Origin: Oscheius sp. JU75
Taxonomy: Eukaryota > Nematoda > Chromadorea > Rhabditida > Rhabditidae
Assembly: GCA_037178855.1 (NCBI GenBank)
Contig: JASJZC010000004.1
Span: 6,138,001-6,202,000 of the forward strand
Length of the DNA: 64,000 bases
Direction of reading: 5' to 3'
Shown: positions 33,713 through 47,460 of the stretch, piece by piece
Layout: each line of letters opens with the position of its first letter
Position numbering within the stretch: position 1 is the first letter of the stretch
The notes under the pieces: generated by a model
Told to the model about the DNA's origin: nothing
Seen by the model: only the letters and a program-made list of their open reading frames with translations
The model's database searches: none
Program-made: the position numbers and the translations under genes

Positions 33713-36700
33713 TCAAATCATGGGTGCTGGGGGATAGGAAGGCATGTAGTTGTTCTGATTGGGTGGGAATGGAGGGTAAGGAGCGAAGCTGGGAGACTGG
33801 AGACCGGGAGCCATCATCTGGTGCTGTTGCTGCTGATGTTGGAGCCTGGAATAAGATTGTAAGTAACTGTCTCTATCAGTCCCCCTATCTCTGTATCTAT
33901 GTGTCTCTGTTTCTCTTTGTCTCATTGTCTTTCACTCTCTTTCATTTTCAGATCTGTCACTGTTATTCTGTCCCTATGTCACTCCGTCACTTTGTCTCTC
34001 TGTCGCGCTCCGAACTAACCACTGTTTCCTTTGATGCTCCATCTTGAGCCGTTTCACCACTAAATAGTAGCACATATGCATCTTCTGCATTTGACAGTAT
34101 CGATTCCATTCATTTGTCTGCAGCGTCTGGTTATTCGCGAATCGTCGTGCGATTTCCATTTTGGTAGGCTCCCCGAGCCTGAGCACTTCCATTTCGGCAA
34201 TTTGGTTCTCCTCCGGAGTTACAGGATTGGCCTTCAGGAACATATGGACCTGGTGATACTGTGCCTGCATCCGCTGCTGCTCCTGATGCATGCGCATCTG
34301 ATGAGCCTGACTCATCTGGGCTGCACCATAGCCCATCCCCATCATTCCCTGCGGGGGATAACTGGAAGTGAACAATCAGTACCGGATAAAAACAGACAAC
34401 TCACCCATTCATTCCATTAGGAGGCATCGCACTAGGAGGAGCACCTCCCCAGGGCTGACACTGTCCCCATGGGTTTCCCATTCCCATAGGGTTCGACATC
34501 GGATTGGGAGTCATCGACATGGAATTCGGGGTCATGGGCATCGGATTCTGCTGTCCGGTCATCGCAGGATTGGGTATCATCTGGGGAGGGAGGCCGGGGC
34601 TCTGGAGATTTCCCATATGGGGACTGTGCATGGCAGGAGGCATGTGGGGACTGGCCATTGCGTGAGGACTTTGGAGACTGGGCATCCCACTGAAAATTGA
34701 ACAGTTCATCTCTATCTCTATGTACAAACCTGGGATCAGGCATTCCTAGCGGATTCTTCGGCGTGCTCGAAAACATCGGATTTCCGATTCCTGGAAACTG
34801 CTGAGCCATCGGGGCCTGCTGCTGCTGTATAGGCTGCTGCTGTACAGGAGTCATGCTCGTCGGAGTCATCGGAGGCCCGTTGCTCATCGGATTCGAGATG
34901 GAATGCGTGCTCAGAGGACCATTGACAGGCATCTGGTAGCCGTCCTGCGGCGAAACCACATTCGAAGGAGGACCCTGCTGCTGCTGATGGTGACCGTTGT
35001 TCGAGGAGGTAGAGGGGTCGTCCAGCAGATCATCAAACAGATCTCCGTCCCCAAGATCCTTGAGTTCACCTCCGTGAATCAACTCGTTTGCCCATTTGTC
35101 CAAATTGTTGTCAAAATCATTGGAGGTGGCTAGGTCATTGACAGGAGATTGGTGCTGGACCAGAGCGGGAGGAGTGGGACCCTGAAGACTGGACTTTAGA
35201 CAAAGAAACAGACAGGAAGAGGGGCCAGAGACAGGAGACATAAATTGACTAACCTGCGTGTCCACTTGACCATAGGCCTGAGGAGGAGTGGTGATAGAGC
35301 TGGCTTGACTCACTGAAGGAACAACAGGGCTATTCTGATGGTGTTCTCCGTTGGAAGTCGAGGCAGCGCAAGGAGGATAGGGAGCGAAATTTGGGTACAT
35401 CTGGGGGTTTGGAATCCTCTGAGCATTGAACTGCATCATCTGAGCCTGCTGCTGGTACATCTGGTTCTGCTGCATCTGTTGCATCTGCCATTGTTGCTGC
35501 TGTTGTTGCTGATGCTGGGCGTTCATCATGGCTTCTGAAAATGGTACTGTCTCTGTTTCTCTGTCTCTCTGTCTCTCTGTGTCGATATTACTCTGTCTTG
35601 CTGTCTGTTTTTCTCTGTCTCTGTTTCTCTGTTTCCCCGTCTCCCTGTTCCTATGTTCCTCTGTCTCTCTGCCCAAACTCACTGCTAGGATGAAAAGGGT
35701 CGTCCTCAGCCTTCCTCTTCCTCTGATTCTCCTGCTTGATCGTATTGATACCATTCTGGAAGCCACCATTCTGCGATGCCACATTCGCCGCCGAAATCTC
35801 CTTCTGCTGACACTCCTTCCTCTCATTTTCCAGCTTCTGCTGCTGTTCCTTGAGATGTCTCTTCAAGAGCTCCTTCCTCTCCTGACTCTCAGCCTGCTCC
35901 TTTTTCTCAATACCCTTCTTCGTTCTCTCCCCGACTACCTTGCTCAACTGGTCATATGCGGCCATCTGTCTAACCATCTTCTCTTGCTGACTCAAGCTGT
36001 CCCTACAAAGTTAGCCTTGACAGAAAATTTGGTAATAAATACCATTCGTCCGTTTCAGACTTGACGGAGAGGGGCGACTGCTGGGTTGTGGTGGCGGTGG
36101 CTAGTTGTGGTGGTGCCGCAGCCACCTGCATCCTGGAAAAACATTGAATTGGAACAGTTTCAATTTAATAGAAAGTACGATTTCAAAAATAGGTTCTGAC
36201 GTCAGCAATGATTTGGGAAAAGGGGGAAGTTTGCCTAAGAGTAGCCGCGAAAAGATAGCCACCTCAAAAGAATAGTGATTCCCATATATCAGGAAGATAT
36301 GTGGTGAGAGGGGTGGGCTTCTATTGTGTGGTAAGAGTCTAGCGGTATCAAGAACTTTAGATCAGTAGTCCCAAAAATACAAAGCGAAAACTGCTGATCC
36401 CGGAAGGCGACAGTTAAGGGTCGGATAAATCGATTGCGGGGAGAGGATGGGGGAGAGAGAAAGCTATTAGCATATACAGGTCAGACCGGATGATGTCATC
36501 ACTCGGTCAAACGACCATCCTCCCCCTTAATTGGCACATGTTCCCTCTAGACCAATTAAAGAATCTTTCCCAGAATCGTTTGAAGTTGCGACAGAGAGGC
36601 CAAGACAGAGATAGAGTCCTATTCCGGTGATAGTCCCTAAAATAACCTCCTCCTACTCGGCCATTAATCTCGAAAAGAGTCTAATCCGTGTCCTACCACT

Positions 36701-39700
36701 CAAAAATGACAGCCTCCCACAACTTAATTTCAATCTTTAAGAGCACGTTTTTAAGATGGGGCAGGCCGTAAAAGAGGCGAGAAAAAGTAGCGCGCTTTTC
36801 AAGGAACGGCGTGCTAAAATTGTGACAACTGTGAACTATAAAACTGATAAGCAGCCTCTCTCTCTAACAGGCAAAAGGCTCGATAATGGGGGTAGAAGCT
36901 GGACAAACGAGATAAGAAGGAAGAGGACAATGCGGGAAAGTAGGATTCGTGATGTATGGAAGGCTGAGGAGGGGAAGGGGGTTAAAGAGCACCGCATGAG
37001 TACTAATTTGTAAGCTTTTGCTGGCTGAAGAAGATGTTGGGAAAACAACAAGCTCAAAAAACTTTTGTACTTTTGTTGTCACGATGGGCGCTGTCGCGCT
37101 GTCAAGGCATTTTATAGGAGTCTTCTGCAGGGAAACCTTACGGAAAACAGTTAGACCCTGGAAAAAATCCGAGAAGGAGAAAAGACCTGAATACTATCGA
37201 AAGAAGAAAATTATAAGTTACTTGAAAGGAGTTTCATCACCCTTGGGATCGAACTCCATTGACAGTATTTAGCTATTATAAAATGTTAAAAAGGCATGAA
37301 AGAACCGACTCTCTGGACTGTTCAAAGTGGGGCGAAAATTTGTGAGCTCCAGGTCTTCTTTCAGGTCTAATCCATGGAAAGACCATAGAACAAAGCGGCT
37401 TGAAGAAAATAAACTAAAAATATGCAGAATTTAGAATATGCCCCTCTCGTCATATTGTTCAAACAAAATTTCATTCTTGTAAATTATCGCGTCCATAGTT
37501 GGCATACTTCCAAAGTTCGTGAAATGTGCAGCTATGAAACAGTTATGGGGTGAGAAAATTTGTTATCAGATCCAATAGTGGTTCCAGGGAGGAAGGAGTC
37601 CAGAGAGACATAGAGAGTTGCAAAAAGAAAAAAAGGGCATCCAGCTACTAAACTGTTCGGGTAGGAAGCGATCAAAACATACTGACAAAGGAAAGAGAGC
37701 GAATGAGACACCTCACGGTCTCTGTCTCTAATTGCGCAACAGTAGATTGGTCGGCTGCGTACAACAACAGCAGCTCGGTCTCTCTCTCTCTCAGAATAAG
37801 CACAAGCCATTGTATTGATTGATCGTCAGGAGAGGGTGTGGGGGGAGGGGCCGATGTCCAGGAGAAACTGTGTGTATGTCTCCTCTCTCGCCCTAGCGCT
37901 CTGGCTGCGTCCGGACACATTACTAACAGATGTTGGCCCACAAGCCTCGACCCCGTAGCGCCGAAACAACAGATCATATAATCTCTTGTTCTACTACAGT
38001 AGTTAAGAGGCTCCGCCTCTTGGTCGAGAAAAATTTGATTGATAAAGAAATAGAGAGATCTATGCGCTTATGGAAGACGGGGAGTGAAAATGAGCGTCAG
38101 GCGATCAAGGGCACACGGCCGTCGCGTGCAGCAGCCCGGTCCGAACAAGCCCGTCGGTCGTTCGCGCGTCGGCACCCTTTTGATCAGGCTAACAAAAACA
38201 TTGCGGTCCTCACAACAGAAGGCAGCATCAGTGTTCGCGGGAGGGAAAAGGCTAGATGCCGTTTACGTGTCAATGGAGTGTCGTACTGGGGTTTGGAAAC
38301 TGGAAACGGACAGAGAGACAGAGACACAGTGGCAAGAGTTGCACACACGTAAGTAATTTCTGAGAAATGGCTGCCTGATCCGAGAAAGTCTCTAATCTGG
38401 AGGCCGCTCCCGCTTCCACGAGTATAAACCTGGATCGATTATGTGACTCTGTCCTCTTACTGATCAAAAAAGCAGTGCTAAGACGGCGGAAATCGAGGAC
38501 CACCCATGTAGGTAATGAGACGACGACACCAATCCCCCCGAGGGGTTGACGATGAGCCGCCATAAGTGTAGTTTTTGGGTGCATGCGCTGGTTTAAAAAA
38601 TGTGGCTGTCTGTGCCAGCCTCTACTCGAGGCACAAAAAAAACTCGGAGTGTACTGTAGTCACCTTTTCTGGTCGTAAAGACTGCCCCGTAGTTGCAGGT
38701 CGTAAAAAGGAGGTGCTCGACGTAGACAGACATAATAAGAATATGGTGAGTTTTGAGATAGAGGACGAGGAGGATAAAAGCTTCACATTTTAGGTCAACC
38801 TACGAGGTATCTCCAACAATTTTCAGCTCAGCGATGTTCTGCAAACTTGTAAACACTCCTTTGACTGATTCGCAGGTCATAAAACAAGCTCGCCGTGGCT
38901 GTACGGGTGCGCCTTGGTGGAGGTGAGCAATGGACTACGCGCACTGCCGATTCCCAGACGAGAATTGGAATAAAGTATGACGGTAGACAGATACAGGTAT
39001 GTTAATATTGGGGAAAGCTGAAAATGGTAAAAACGGCGTTAGCCAGAAAAAAACATAAACAGTTGGTATTGCCCCTAATCAGTTATAAACAAGTATGTTG
39101 TTGAAGAGGATGATACTGAGAGGGGGGACAGCTTGTTGGACGACTTGCACCTAGAGCTATTAAGCCGCACGGCGACAGAGATTTATGGCTGGCCTCGTGT
39201 TCCAAGGGGGCCTCTCTGGCTGAGCGGAAGAAGAACTACGCCCAGGATCATATGATTGAGAGCCATAATCGATTGTTATTCACATCGAGGCGCCACAAGG
39301 AACATCTGAGCTACTGCTGCTTTGAAAAAGAATCGCGCTCAAAAGTGCTCAGAGCATAAATGTGCTGTTGGAAGAGAGAGAGAGGGGGACCGCCCAGGGT
39401 CTCTCTCGCTCGTTTATCACTGCTTGACAAATTTCCAGGGGCAAGGAGTCATCAGGAAAGGAGAGGAACCGAATTGTCGAAAATTGTCAAAAAGAAGAGA
39501 GGTGTGTATGTGCAGGCGAGAATGTAAATAGGGCGATCGGTGCACATCCGCAAATAACTCACTCTCTCCTCTTGCTTTGGCAAACTAGAGACTCTCCCCG
39601 ACCGATTAGGGTGCCATACGGGAGAGCGCGAGAAAACACTGTTTGTGTGTGCATGAAGATTGCTTAATGGAGGTTCAGAGACACGCATTTTTTTAAATTA

Positions 39701-40274
39701 ATTGAAAATTACAGTATCGTACGTCTTCCTAAAGTACAGTAATCCACATAAGCTACTCTCGTGAGAAATTTAGGTTTCCAGACTGCTCGAGAGTTTCTTA
39801 CCCGTACTATCTCGACAAATGCTGTATAATCTCAAATAGAAGCACACCTAGATTACCTCGGAATGTACTAAATTATGCATTTCCAGCTAAGAGTTTTTTT
39901 TTCACAAAGTTGTATTGCAGATCCAAATGTATTATATTCGCTGACATAGCTCGAGTGCCTTGAATCAGGCGCACCGAGATGGTACTGGTGGGACATTCAA
40001 GGGCTGAACAACTTATTCCAGATCTTTTGCGGCTTTGCAGCCTGATGCAGCCAAAAAGATTTTGATCTTTAGGAAGTCTACAGAGCCAAAACAATAGTTT
40101 AGAGAAAATTATTGGGGAGGTATGCGCTAGAAGATCGTTTACGAAATCTTATGATTTGGACATTACGTAGTTTTTTTCCCAAGTTTTGTAACCTAAACAA
40201 AAACTGAATTACCTAGTTTCAGACGAGAAGTCCTGGTCACTGCTCGAAGTGTAGTCCCACGACGAGGCTGTTGT
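33713..40274 (-). CDS. Gln/Met/Pro-rich nuclear co-activator-like protein (possibly LAG-3/SEL-8 type), at least 637 aa
   Basis: Minus-strand exons 40213-40274, 36043-36132, 35683-36002, 35254-35534, 34730-35193, 34405-34689, 34020-34361 and 33713-33845 join in phase. From the ATG at 36131 they encode 637 residues. The 40213-40274 exon reads T-T-A-S-S-W-D-Y-T-S-S-S-D-Q-D-F and links in frame, so either more N-terminal coding or an open 5' leader lies upstream of a 4.1-kb intron. After the start comes a long charged coiled-coil (SQQEKMVRQMAAYDQL, then ERKELLKRHLKEQQQKL) and a K-R-K-A-E-D-D basic patch. Next are a poly-Gln block, a D-L-F-D-D-L-L-D-D acidic activation-like segment, Met-Pro-Asn repeats and a compact helical region with E-I-A-R-R-F-A-N-N. 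The make-up resembles nematode Notch co-activator LAG-3/SEL-8 or other Mediator-like proteins. Family is inferred only weakly. Confidence 0.6.
36133..40212 (-). other. 4.1-kb intron of the Gln-rich gene
   Basis: Far longer than other introns in the window (mostly 40-800 bp). It contains many short GA/CT tracts, a hairpin-family copy at 38833-38880 and no supported exon. Its size suggests it carries regulatory sequence. Confidence 0.5.
38833..38880. repeat. Dispersed hairpin repeat, copy 3 (degenerate)
   Basis: Begins GATGTTCTGCAAACTTGTA and ends TTCGCAGGTCAT. The second arm is partly eroded. A GC-rich GGTGCGCC piece follows, as in other copies. Confidence 0.4.
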
Positions 40275-41948
40275 CTGAAAAAGGTTTTCATTAGAATCTT
40301 GATAGTCAAATGGGAATGGTTCATTACACCAAAAGAGTATGTGGAGAGACAGCTGACAGAGCCATTTCAACCCCCAGAATGGGATTCAATTTGGTTTTCT
40401 TCTGGTAGTCAGGGGATACGGGTGAGAAAGAGACTGAGTGAGTGAATGAGACAAAGATAGGCTATGAAAAGTTGCATGAGGAGGAGATTGAAGGAACCGG
40501 AATGATTAGAGAGAAAGGGGGAACCAGGCAGCCGAATATGCAAATGGCGCCTTACTCTCTCCTTTGGTCCTCCTATCTCTCTCAGTGACCACAATGAGGG
40601 CAGCCCGTTGACACCATTCGGACACTGACCGCACGGTAATTGGACAGACAAAAGAATACACCCCCTCTCTGGTTTATGGAGATTTGTCATTTAAAATTGT
40701 GGAAATCGTTTGGTAGTAACGAGCTTTTGTCGTTTATCAGACTTTGGAAGCGAGTGCGCGCGAACTAAGTTGGTGCACAGCGGGTTTGAAAATTGGCGGG
40801 AATGCTCCGAGTGCTGCAGAAATCATTGTTTTTCATTACTTGCACAGTTTCGCTTGCTTCTTACGAACGTTCCCGCCAATTTTTCCACACTATTTTAGTT
40901 CACACTTGTAGCTGCCCACTCGCTTTAACGAGCCGAAATTTTAAATTAAGAGCCTTAAGCAACTTTTAAAACTAACCAGAAAACTTATACAACTATAACA
41001 GACTCCTAGCCTTGCAGAAAGGATCCCTGGAAGGTAGTCTGCCTTCCAGAGAGAGTACACACATTCCGGCAACCACTTTATGTTGATCGTTCTATGATAT
41101 TGATCCCCTTCCACTAGCAGACTACACTTTCACACTCTCCACCTTATGTAATTTTTGAGTGGACGAAAATGGAAAGGGGATGGGTCGATTTGGTCGGGGC
41201 GGTAGGCTGAGGAGAGGAGGGAGAGAGCCAAGCGCGTAATGACTCTTGCTCACTTGTGACCAATATCTCGTCGGGAGGGGGCCGTATGGAAGAAGAAGAA
41301 GGAAGAGAAAAACAAACATTGTTTGGATCCTAACGGGTATGGGCCCCCGAGTTGAGATGAGAGCAGAAAACGGGGGAAGAGTGGAACGGAGAGAAAGACA
41401 GCACGGCGACATGACTCAACCAAAAAAGGGAAAGAGAGCGTGCACACACCCCAGACCATATGATTAGACATAATTCTAGGAGAGAGAATCTCTCTCTCTC
41501 TCTCTTTCTGAACTAGAAAAAAAGAGAGGGTGAGAAAGACAGTGAGACTTACATAAAGTCTATTAGTCTGAAGTTGTGAAAGTCCGAGATTCAAAGACAG
41601 AGTAGGAGACTCTTCCTTTGTCGGGTGCCTTTTGAAAAGAGTCGAGATGACACAATACCGGAAGGTAGAGAGTACGAGCTTTGCCGAGGAACGGAAACTG
41701 GGTCGGATTCAAACTGCCCGAACCTGAGCACCCCATAACAGCCAAGACTGCATGTAAATGGAGTCAACTTTGATGACTACCCAAATGCTAGGCATAGAAT
41801 AGCGAAGTTATTAACGGTTTCGTAAATTGGGAAATTGAACCCGATTGTTCAGAACATGTTGACGCCTTGTTAGACTGCCCCTCCCGTCCGCACCCGTACG
41901 ATCGCGCGCTGTTCATGACTCCGGGCGAGCTGCAATTCAAGGGAGCTT

Positions 41949-41977
41949 TTGATCTGCTCTACAACTTTGCAAAGCAA
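41949..41977. repeat. Dispersed hairpin repeat, copy 4 (half)
   Basis: One arm only: TTGATCTGCTCTACAACTTT followed by GCAAAGC. It closely matches the loop and right arm of copy 1. Confidence 0.5.
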
Positions 41978-42810
41978 CTCTGATTAAGCTCGACTGACAC
42001 GGTAAGCGTGTTTTACGCTACTGTTCAGTTCAAGATTGAAACCATGCCCACATATTTTATCTTTATTCCCATGCTGGCTGGTATGATAATGTTGTTTTCA
42101 AGCCCTAGACATGTATAAAGCAGCTGTGCCTACCACCGCCTTGGGTGGTCCTCCCCTCTCTTTTCCACCGCGCCGGTCTCTCTCCCTCGGGAGACGTTAC
42201 GTTCGGCTTTAATCCAAAAGCCGAAAAAAGTCGCTATGAAGGCAGGATTTAGCTCTCTTAGAATTGAGAGAAGAGAGCCGAGACACCTCATTATTGCATG
42301 AGGCAGCTGGGCCCGGACTGGAGGCAGATGACTGACGATTCGGGCGGAGAGAGAGAGAGAGAGCACTCCCAACCACATAAATTGGTCGACCTCTATGTGC
42401 CTAGACATAAACAAGAAGGAGGAGATTGTTGGGAGGGTTAACCGGCGGAGAGAGTCATATTTGGGAGAGTCAATAACAACAGTTGGGAATCATCTTGATA
42501 GTCCAGAGAATTTCTGGAAAGCTACAGAGCTCAAATATACCGTAGCTATGTTTAGAACTTCAAAAAGTGTGCTTTTTAAAAAAAAAAAACTTCAAGAAAT
42601 TTTTAGTCTGATAATTCCAAAAAGAAAGTTAGGCTAACTAGTAGCCTTTGTATCTTTCTATTATTTTGAACACAGCATTGTTAACTGGTAAACAATCGCT
42701 CCGAGTCAATCACAATACAGAAACTGACACGTATTCGTGGACCATTACAACAACACATATTTCAGCTTACAATAGCAAGAAACTGCTTGCATTGGTTAAA
42801 AATGTTTTAT

Positions 42811-42845
42811 AATATTGTAGACCAGATCAAAATCTACAAATTTCA
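42811..42845. repeat. Dispersed hairpin repeat, copy 5
   Basis: Reads AATATTGTAGACCAGATCAA then AATCTACAAATTT. The arms TTGTAGA and TCTACAA surround a GATC-containing loop. Confidence 0.5.
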
Positions 42846-43609
42846 CTGACAACGCTTTGGAGTTAACTTTTGGGCGACACTGTGACTACGGTATCTAAAA
42901 ATTATTGAAGTTTCATGAACAGGATACTCGGAATGTCAAGGGTCCGCACTGGGAAATGAGGAAAAATGAGAAAACGTGACGGAAGTCTATCGCAGTTTCG
43001 TTTCTCAATCAGGAACTTGCTTTGTTGGGAAAAAAGGTTAATTAGGACTGACTGCTCCTCGCGAGCCAGATTGAGAGAGAGGGGAATGAAAGTTCAAGAC
43101 GACTTTTATACCCACCCCGGGGCGGTCAAGATATTGTTGAAAAGTGAGTTTGCTGACGCCTCGAACCCCCGCCCCGCAAAATACATCAAATGACGCCGGT
43201 TTCAATAATTGCAAAGGAGACAGAAAGAGAGAGTCGAGAGAATACTCTCTCATACTCCCGTCGAACAATTAGAGCCGCCTACTTCAGATCAATTGGTTCT
43301 CTCTAGACAAACGCCCAGTGTGGGCATGGATTCGTTTTCAACAGGTGTTTTCTCTATGTCTTTCGAATAATGACGGGGTTCCGGGAAGAAGGAAAGGCCG
43401 AGAACGGCGGCGGAGAGTATGATTAAACAATTGATGTACAAAAGGGATTCTGTATCAAACTAGGAGCAGACAGAACGAGCACGGGAAGCCAAAGAACGAA
43501 CAGGCATAGCTTGTTTTTCCAGTAAACTTTGCAACCTTGTCTCTGTCTCTCGTTTGGGCTCCAGCCGTTTTGATCAAAGATGTCTGGGTTAAACAGAAAT
43601 ATGATCTTC

Positions 43610-43720
43610 TAGTAGTGGAAGTCCACTCTTGGACAGGACAGACTCTTGATTCTTGAATAGGACAGAACTGGTAGTCTTCTATTAGACAGGACGGAACTGC
43701 TAACCTATCCATGAACAAGA
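43610..43720 (+). repeat. Degenerate GGACAGGACAGAACTGG units
   Basis: About three imperfect units of roughly 30 bp (GGACAGGACAGACTC, AGGACAGAACTGGTAG, GACAGGACGGAACTG). The same unit recurs inverted at 47278-47460. Confidence 0.5.
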
Positions 43721-46700
43721 CAGGGCCAGAAGCAAAGTCAGAATCTTGTAGTTTTTTGTTATTCGATACATCGTAATCCCGAAGAATAAATGTACAGTTC
43801 AAGTAATCAATATATTTAAAGACAATTCACGGGTGAGCTGGGATGAAACTGTGCCAGTGAGGTTTTCTGGCAATGAGAGTATGGGGAGGGAGTAGCGAAA
43901 CAGTTCGCCCAATCTGTACCAAGCGAAAAATCGAGCCCAAAAAACCCAGAGTTTGAAATTTTAAGCGGGAACTTCCGGACTGATTGGAAGTAATTCTGAT
44001 CTTTCAAACTGAGAAGAATGAAAGATACTCAAGATTTCTAACAAAATGATGAAGAACAAGATCCTGTTCGCCTATACATTCTCTCTCTCTCTCCCTCTCT
44101 CCCTATCCACACGAACATGCAAGAACGAAAATCAGAATAACGGGAGACAGCATTTCAAGAATGCTGTCGGAGCGTGTCTAATAGGTCTTGTGTACAGAGG
44201 TGCAAAACAGTATCAGGGTAAGAGTATTACAAGTGTTCCGTTTTTGAAAACTGGAAAAGTCGGGCGCGAAGTTCAGTTCAAAACTGGCTGCGTGTTCAAA
44301 AGTACTGATCTACAGTTGGTCGTAATGATCTTTGGAAAGAACATAGTGTGATTGGAAGTTATCGTTTCAGACAGCAATCTGCTTTACGGAATCATAACAA
44401 CTGGAAATAGTGGTAGTGCGATAGAGAGAGACAGAGACCCAGAGACAGAAAGGCGTATGAGATTAGGAGGAGAGGAGGACGACAGTCCGCCCAGTTTTGA
44501 CCCATCAGGCCCTGCTGCCCGTTGCGCAGATATAGCATTCGATTGCGGAGAGGGGGAGACAGTGCAGAGAACACCTGCACGCGACACTAGGGGTATGGGC
44601 TACTAAACAATACAGAGAGAGCGAGAGAGGAATGAGACGAATGGCGGTCAGGAGGAGGTCAGTAGTGTCAAAGCACTCGTAAACTCCGGGATTAGGGAGA
44701 CGGGGCTCTGAGTAGAGCCGGGAATGGGAAAGTGAGAGACAGAGCAAAAGGGTGACAGAGACAGACAGAGAAATAGAGGAACAGAAAGATAGAGAAACTG
44801 AGAGACAGAGAGTTAATGTTCTGAGCGATCCAGAGAGACAATTAACTGGGAATGTGAGCCCGAGAACACATGAAAAAGTTAATTCATCACACGTTTTTGC
44901 CCTCTTCCAGGTTAATCAAGTTGCAGTTCTGCGACCTCAATCTAGTCCACGGGGGCTGGAATAGACTAGTCAAGGAGATAAGGGAAAAATGAGTTCAAAT
45001 CGGGGGTGGCCGTCAAAAATTGGGCGCCTCTGCATTAGGACATTGAGACCTTTGCGGGCAGAGAGAAGAGGGCGAGGTTACTCAAAAAGGCACATCGCTT
45101 CTTCCCCCTCCCTATTTTGCTGAAGGCCAATCGATGTTAATCTGAATCTGGAGTGGGAGATAAGGATCGAAATGGGTTCACCAATTATGGACTAATGAAG
45201 CTGTGGGGTGTAAGATCGACAGTTTTTTGGGGCGTGAAAAACAGTTGAGACGAGGTTGCCGGGAGACTTTGAAGGCTGGGTAAAAACTGCTGGGTAAAAA
45301 CTGTAGCGTTAATGTTTGGTTAGCAGAGTAACTACTGTACCAAGCAGAGAGATAGCAAGACAAAGAGGCAAAGAGGTAGAGAGTGATAGAGAAACAGAGA
45401 AAGACTGAAAAACAGAGAGACTGCGAGACAGATGGAGACAGTCCAATAAGAATGGCAGGAAAAATCGACGCGATTCATTCGCTTGAGCCCAGTGGCAAAT
45501 ATGGAGAAAGGAATGGTTACGCAACTGTGCTGGCTATGTCCGAGTGGCACGAGTTCAGCTGGCACGGCACTGACCACTTTGTTGTTCGTGGTACAGTAGA
45601 CAGAAAAAAAAACCCGGGTGTGAGAATGACCGTCCGGCAATATTTGGGTATAGGAAAAGCTACGATTCTGGACAAATAAACAGGGAAAAGACACACCCTG
45701 TGAGGTGGACAAGCAGACAGAAGAGAGGGCTGAACAGGTTGACAGGAGCTGGATAGGGAACAGAAAAAGATTTGATGCAGGTTGACAGAGGCAGAACAAG
45801 AACCAGTTGACAAAGTCATTAGTTCCCCCGTGACTACCTAGACTTAACCCCAAAAAGATAAACAATAGTGCTGGACTGTCACCTCACGCGATCAGTTCTC
45901 CTCTCTCTCACTTTCAAGGCTATTCGCCCCGGCGTTAAATCATTGTGGCCTAGCCAATTGGCCCCCAACCGGCTCCGGAGTCTCTTCTCCTCGCCCCTAG
46001 CCGTTTGTCACACAATCTTCTTCTTCTTGCGATGCGCCAAAAAGAAATGCGGACTCTTATAAAAGGAAAGCCGACTGATAAATTACGGGCTGTAGAGGGA
46101 GAAGAATCAACAAATTGGGATGGCAGCTGACCATAAATATGTCCATGTGTAGCGAGATTTGCGCAGCAGATAGTCAGGGGTGGTGGATCCTAATGAGTTC
46201 GGGGGGCAATCAATCGAGTATCTCTCACACGCGCTCAGAACAATAGCAAATGTCTGAAAGAGGCATCGAATGGAAAAGATTGTTTGTAATCGACATTCCA
46301 AAAGTTAACAACTCCTTTGAACAGAGAGACTAACTTCAAACATATTGGCTAGATTTAAACGCTATAGTACTGCCAGTCTCTGTCATTTTAGCTGTTCTTT
46401 TGCCCGCGAACTATTACTTAAAAGTTGATCTCGGTCAAGTGGTTACAACATAAGCCTAACAGCAGTACATGGCGTTTCTGGCTTATTCATGAAGATATAG
46501 ACAGGGATAGAATACGCTAAAACGTGCAAAACAGTACAGAACGAGAGTCGGGTAGGGTGACAAAGTTGAACTCGGTCAGCCAGCTACAGCGAGACTGGAC
46601 ATAATACGTTCGGGCTGACAGAACAGTACAGAAAAACTTTTAGACAGAGATTACAACAGGGACATAGTCAAATTAGACACGTTGACAAGTGTGTGAGAGA

Positions 46701-47277
46701 GAGACAAAGCAGATTGACATTTTAGAACTAGAGTGATAGAGAGAAATTTTGGACGTTATTGATAAGGAAAAAGCTGGATGGTACAAATTGGTACAGAACA
46801 AAATACAGCTTGGAACAGAGTAAGAGAGTCAAATGCTTTGATGAGTTAGAAATTCCTGAAACTCCCGAGAGGGTAGCATTTCATAGTCGAACATGGCAAG
46901 GTCGAGCATTCCAAAGTGCGTTCCAAGGCTGTAGAAGAGAGAAGACGAGGCTGACCGCTTTCTACCGAAGAACAGGTCTGGAGTTCTCTTCAATCCTGTC
47001 TTGTCCAGTATCGATTCCAGGCCCTGAAGCTTTGTGATCCTTTGTAGCTCTTCCAGCTGCGGGTCTAGCGATTTCAGCTTACTTGAGCATGAGGTAGAAG
47101 TAGAGCTGCTCCAGAAGGCACCCAGGACGAATCGAAGTGTGCCTCGGTAGAAATGACACTGGGTATCCTCATCTTCAGGGATAGTCTTCACAGGTTGATG
47201 AGCCCGATGAGAGTGAATATGAATTGAGCTTCCACGTATGTGACGAACCAGACGGTCATCAAGTTTCGTACTGTTAA

Positions 47278-47460
47278 TGGGTAGACGTCCAGTCCTGTCC
47301 TCTCGATTGCCTGACTACCAGTCCGGTCCTGTAGGCTGTACTCTGTCGATTGGTGGCCTACCAGTTCTGTCCTGTCCAAAGTTAGACTACCAGCTCTGTA
47401 TTGTACGATTTTAGGCTACCTGTTCTGTACTGTCCAATGGTAGGCTCCCAGTTCCTAGCA
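47278..47460 (-). repeat. Degenerate minisatellite-like units, inverted relative to 43.6 kb
   Basis: Five or six imperfect units of 28-35 bp containing CTACCAGTTCTGTCCTGTCC and variants (CTACCAGTCCGGTCCTGT, CTACCAGCTCTGTATTGT, CTACCTGTTCTGTACTGTCC). The reverse complement matches the 43.6-kb units. Confidence 0.55.

Noticed and set aside
34432..35826. 464-aa uninterrupted minus-strand open frame
   Set aside because: It covers two real exons of the Gln-rich gene but also reads through the introns at 35194-35253 and 35535-35682, where the sequence becomes simple-repeat (R-E-T-E-R type). Splice sites on both sides show the frame is not used whole.
44352..44606. Plus-strand frame with an acidic Gly/Asp-rich stretch
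   Set aside because: Starts in simple repeat, has no splice context and no recognisable domain.
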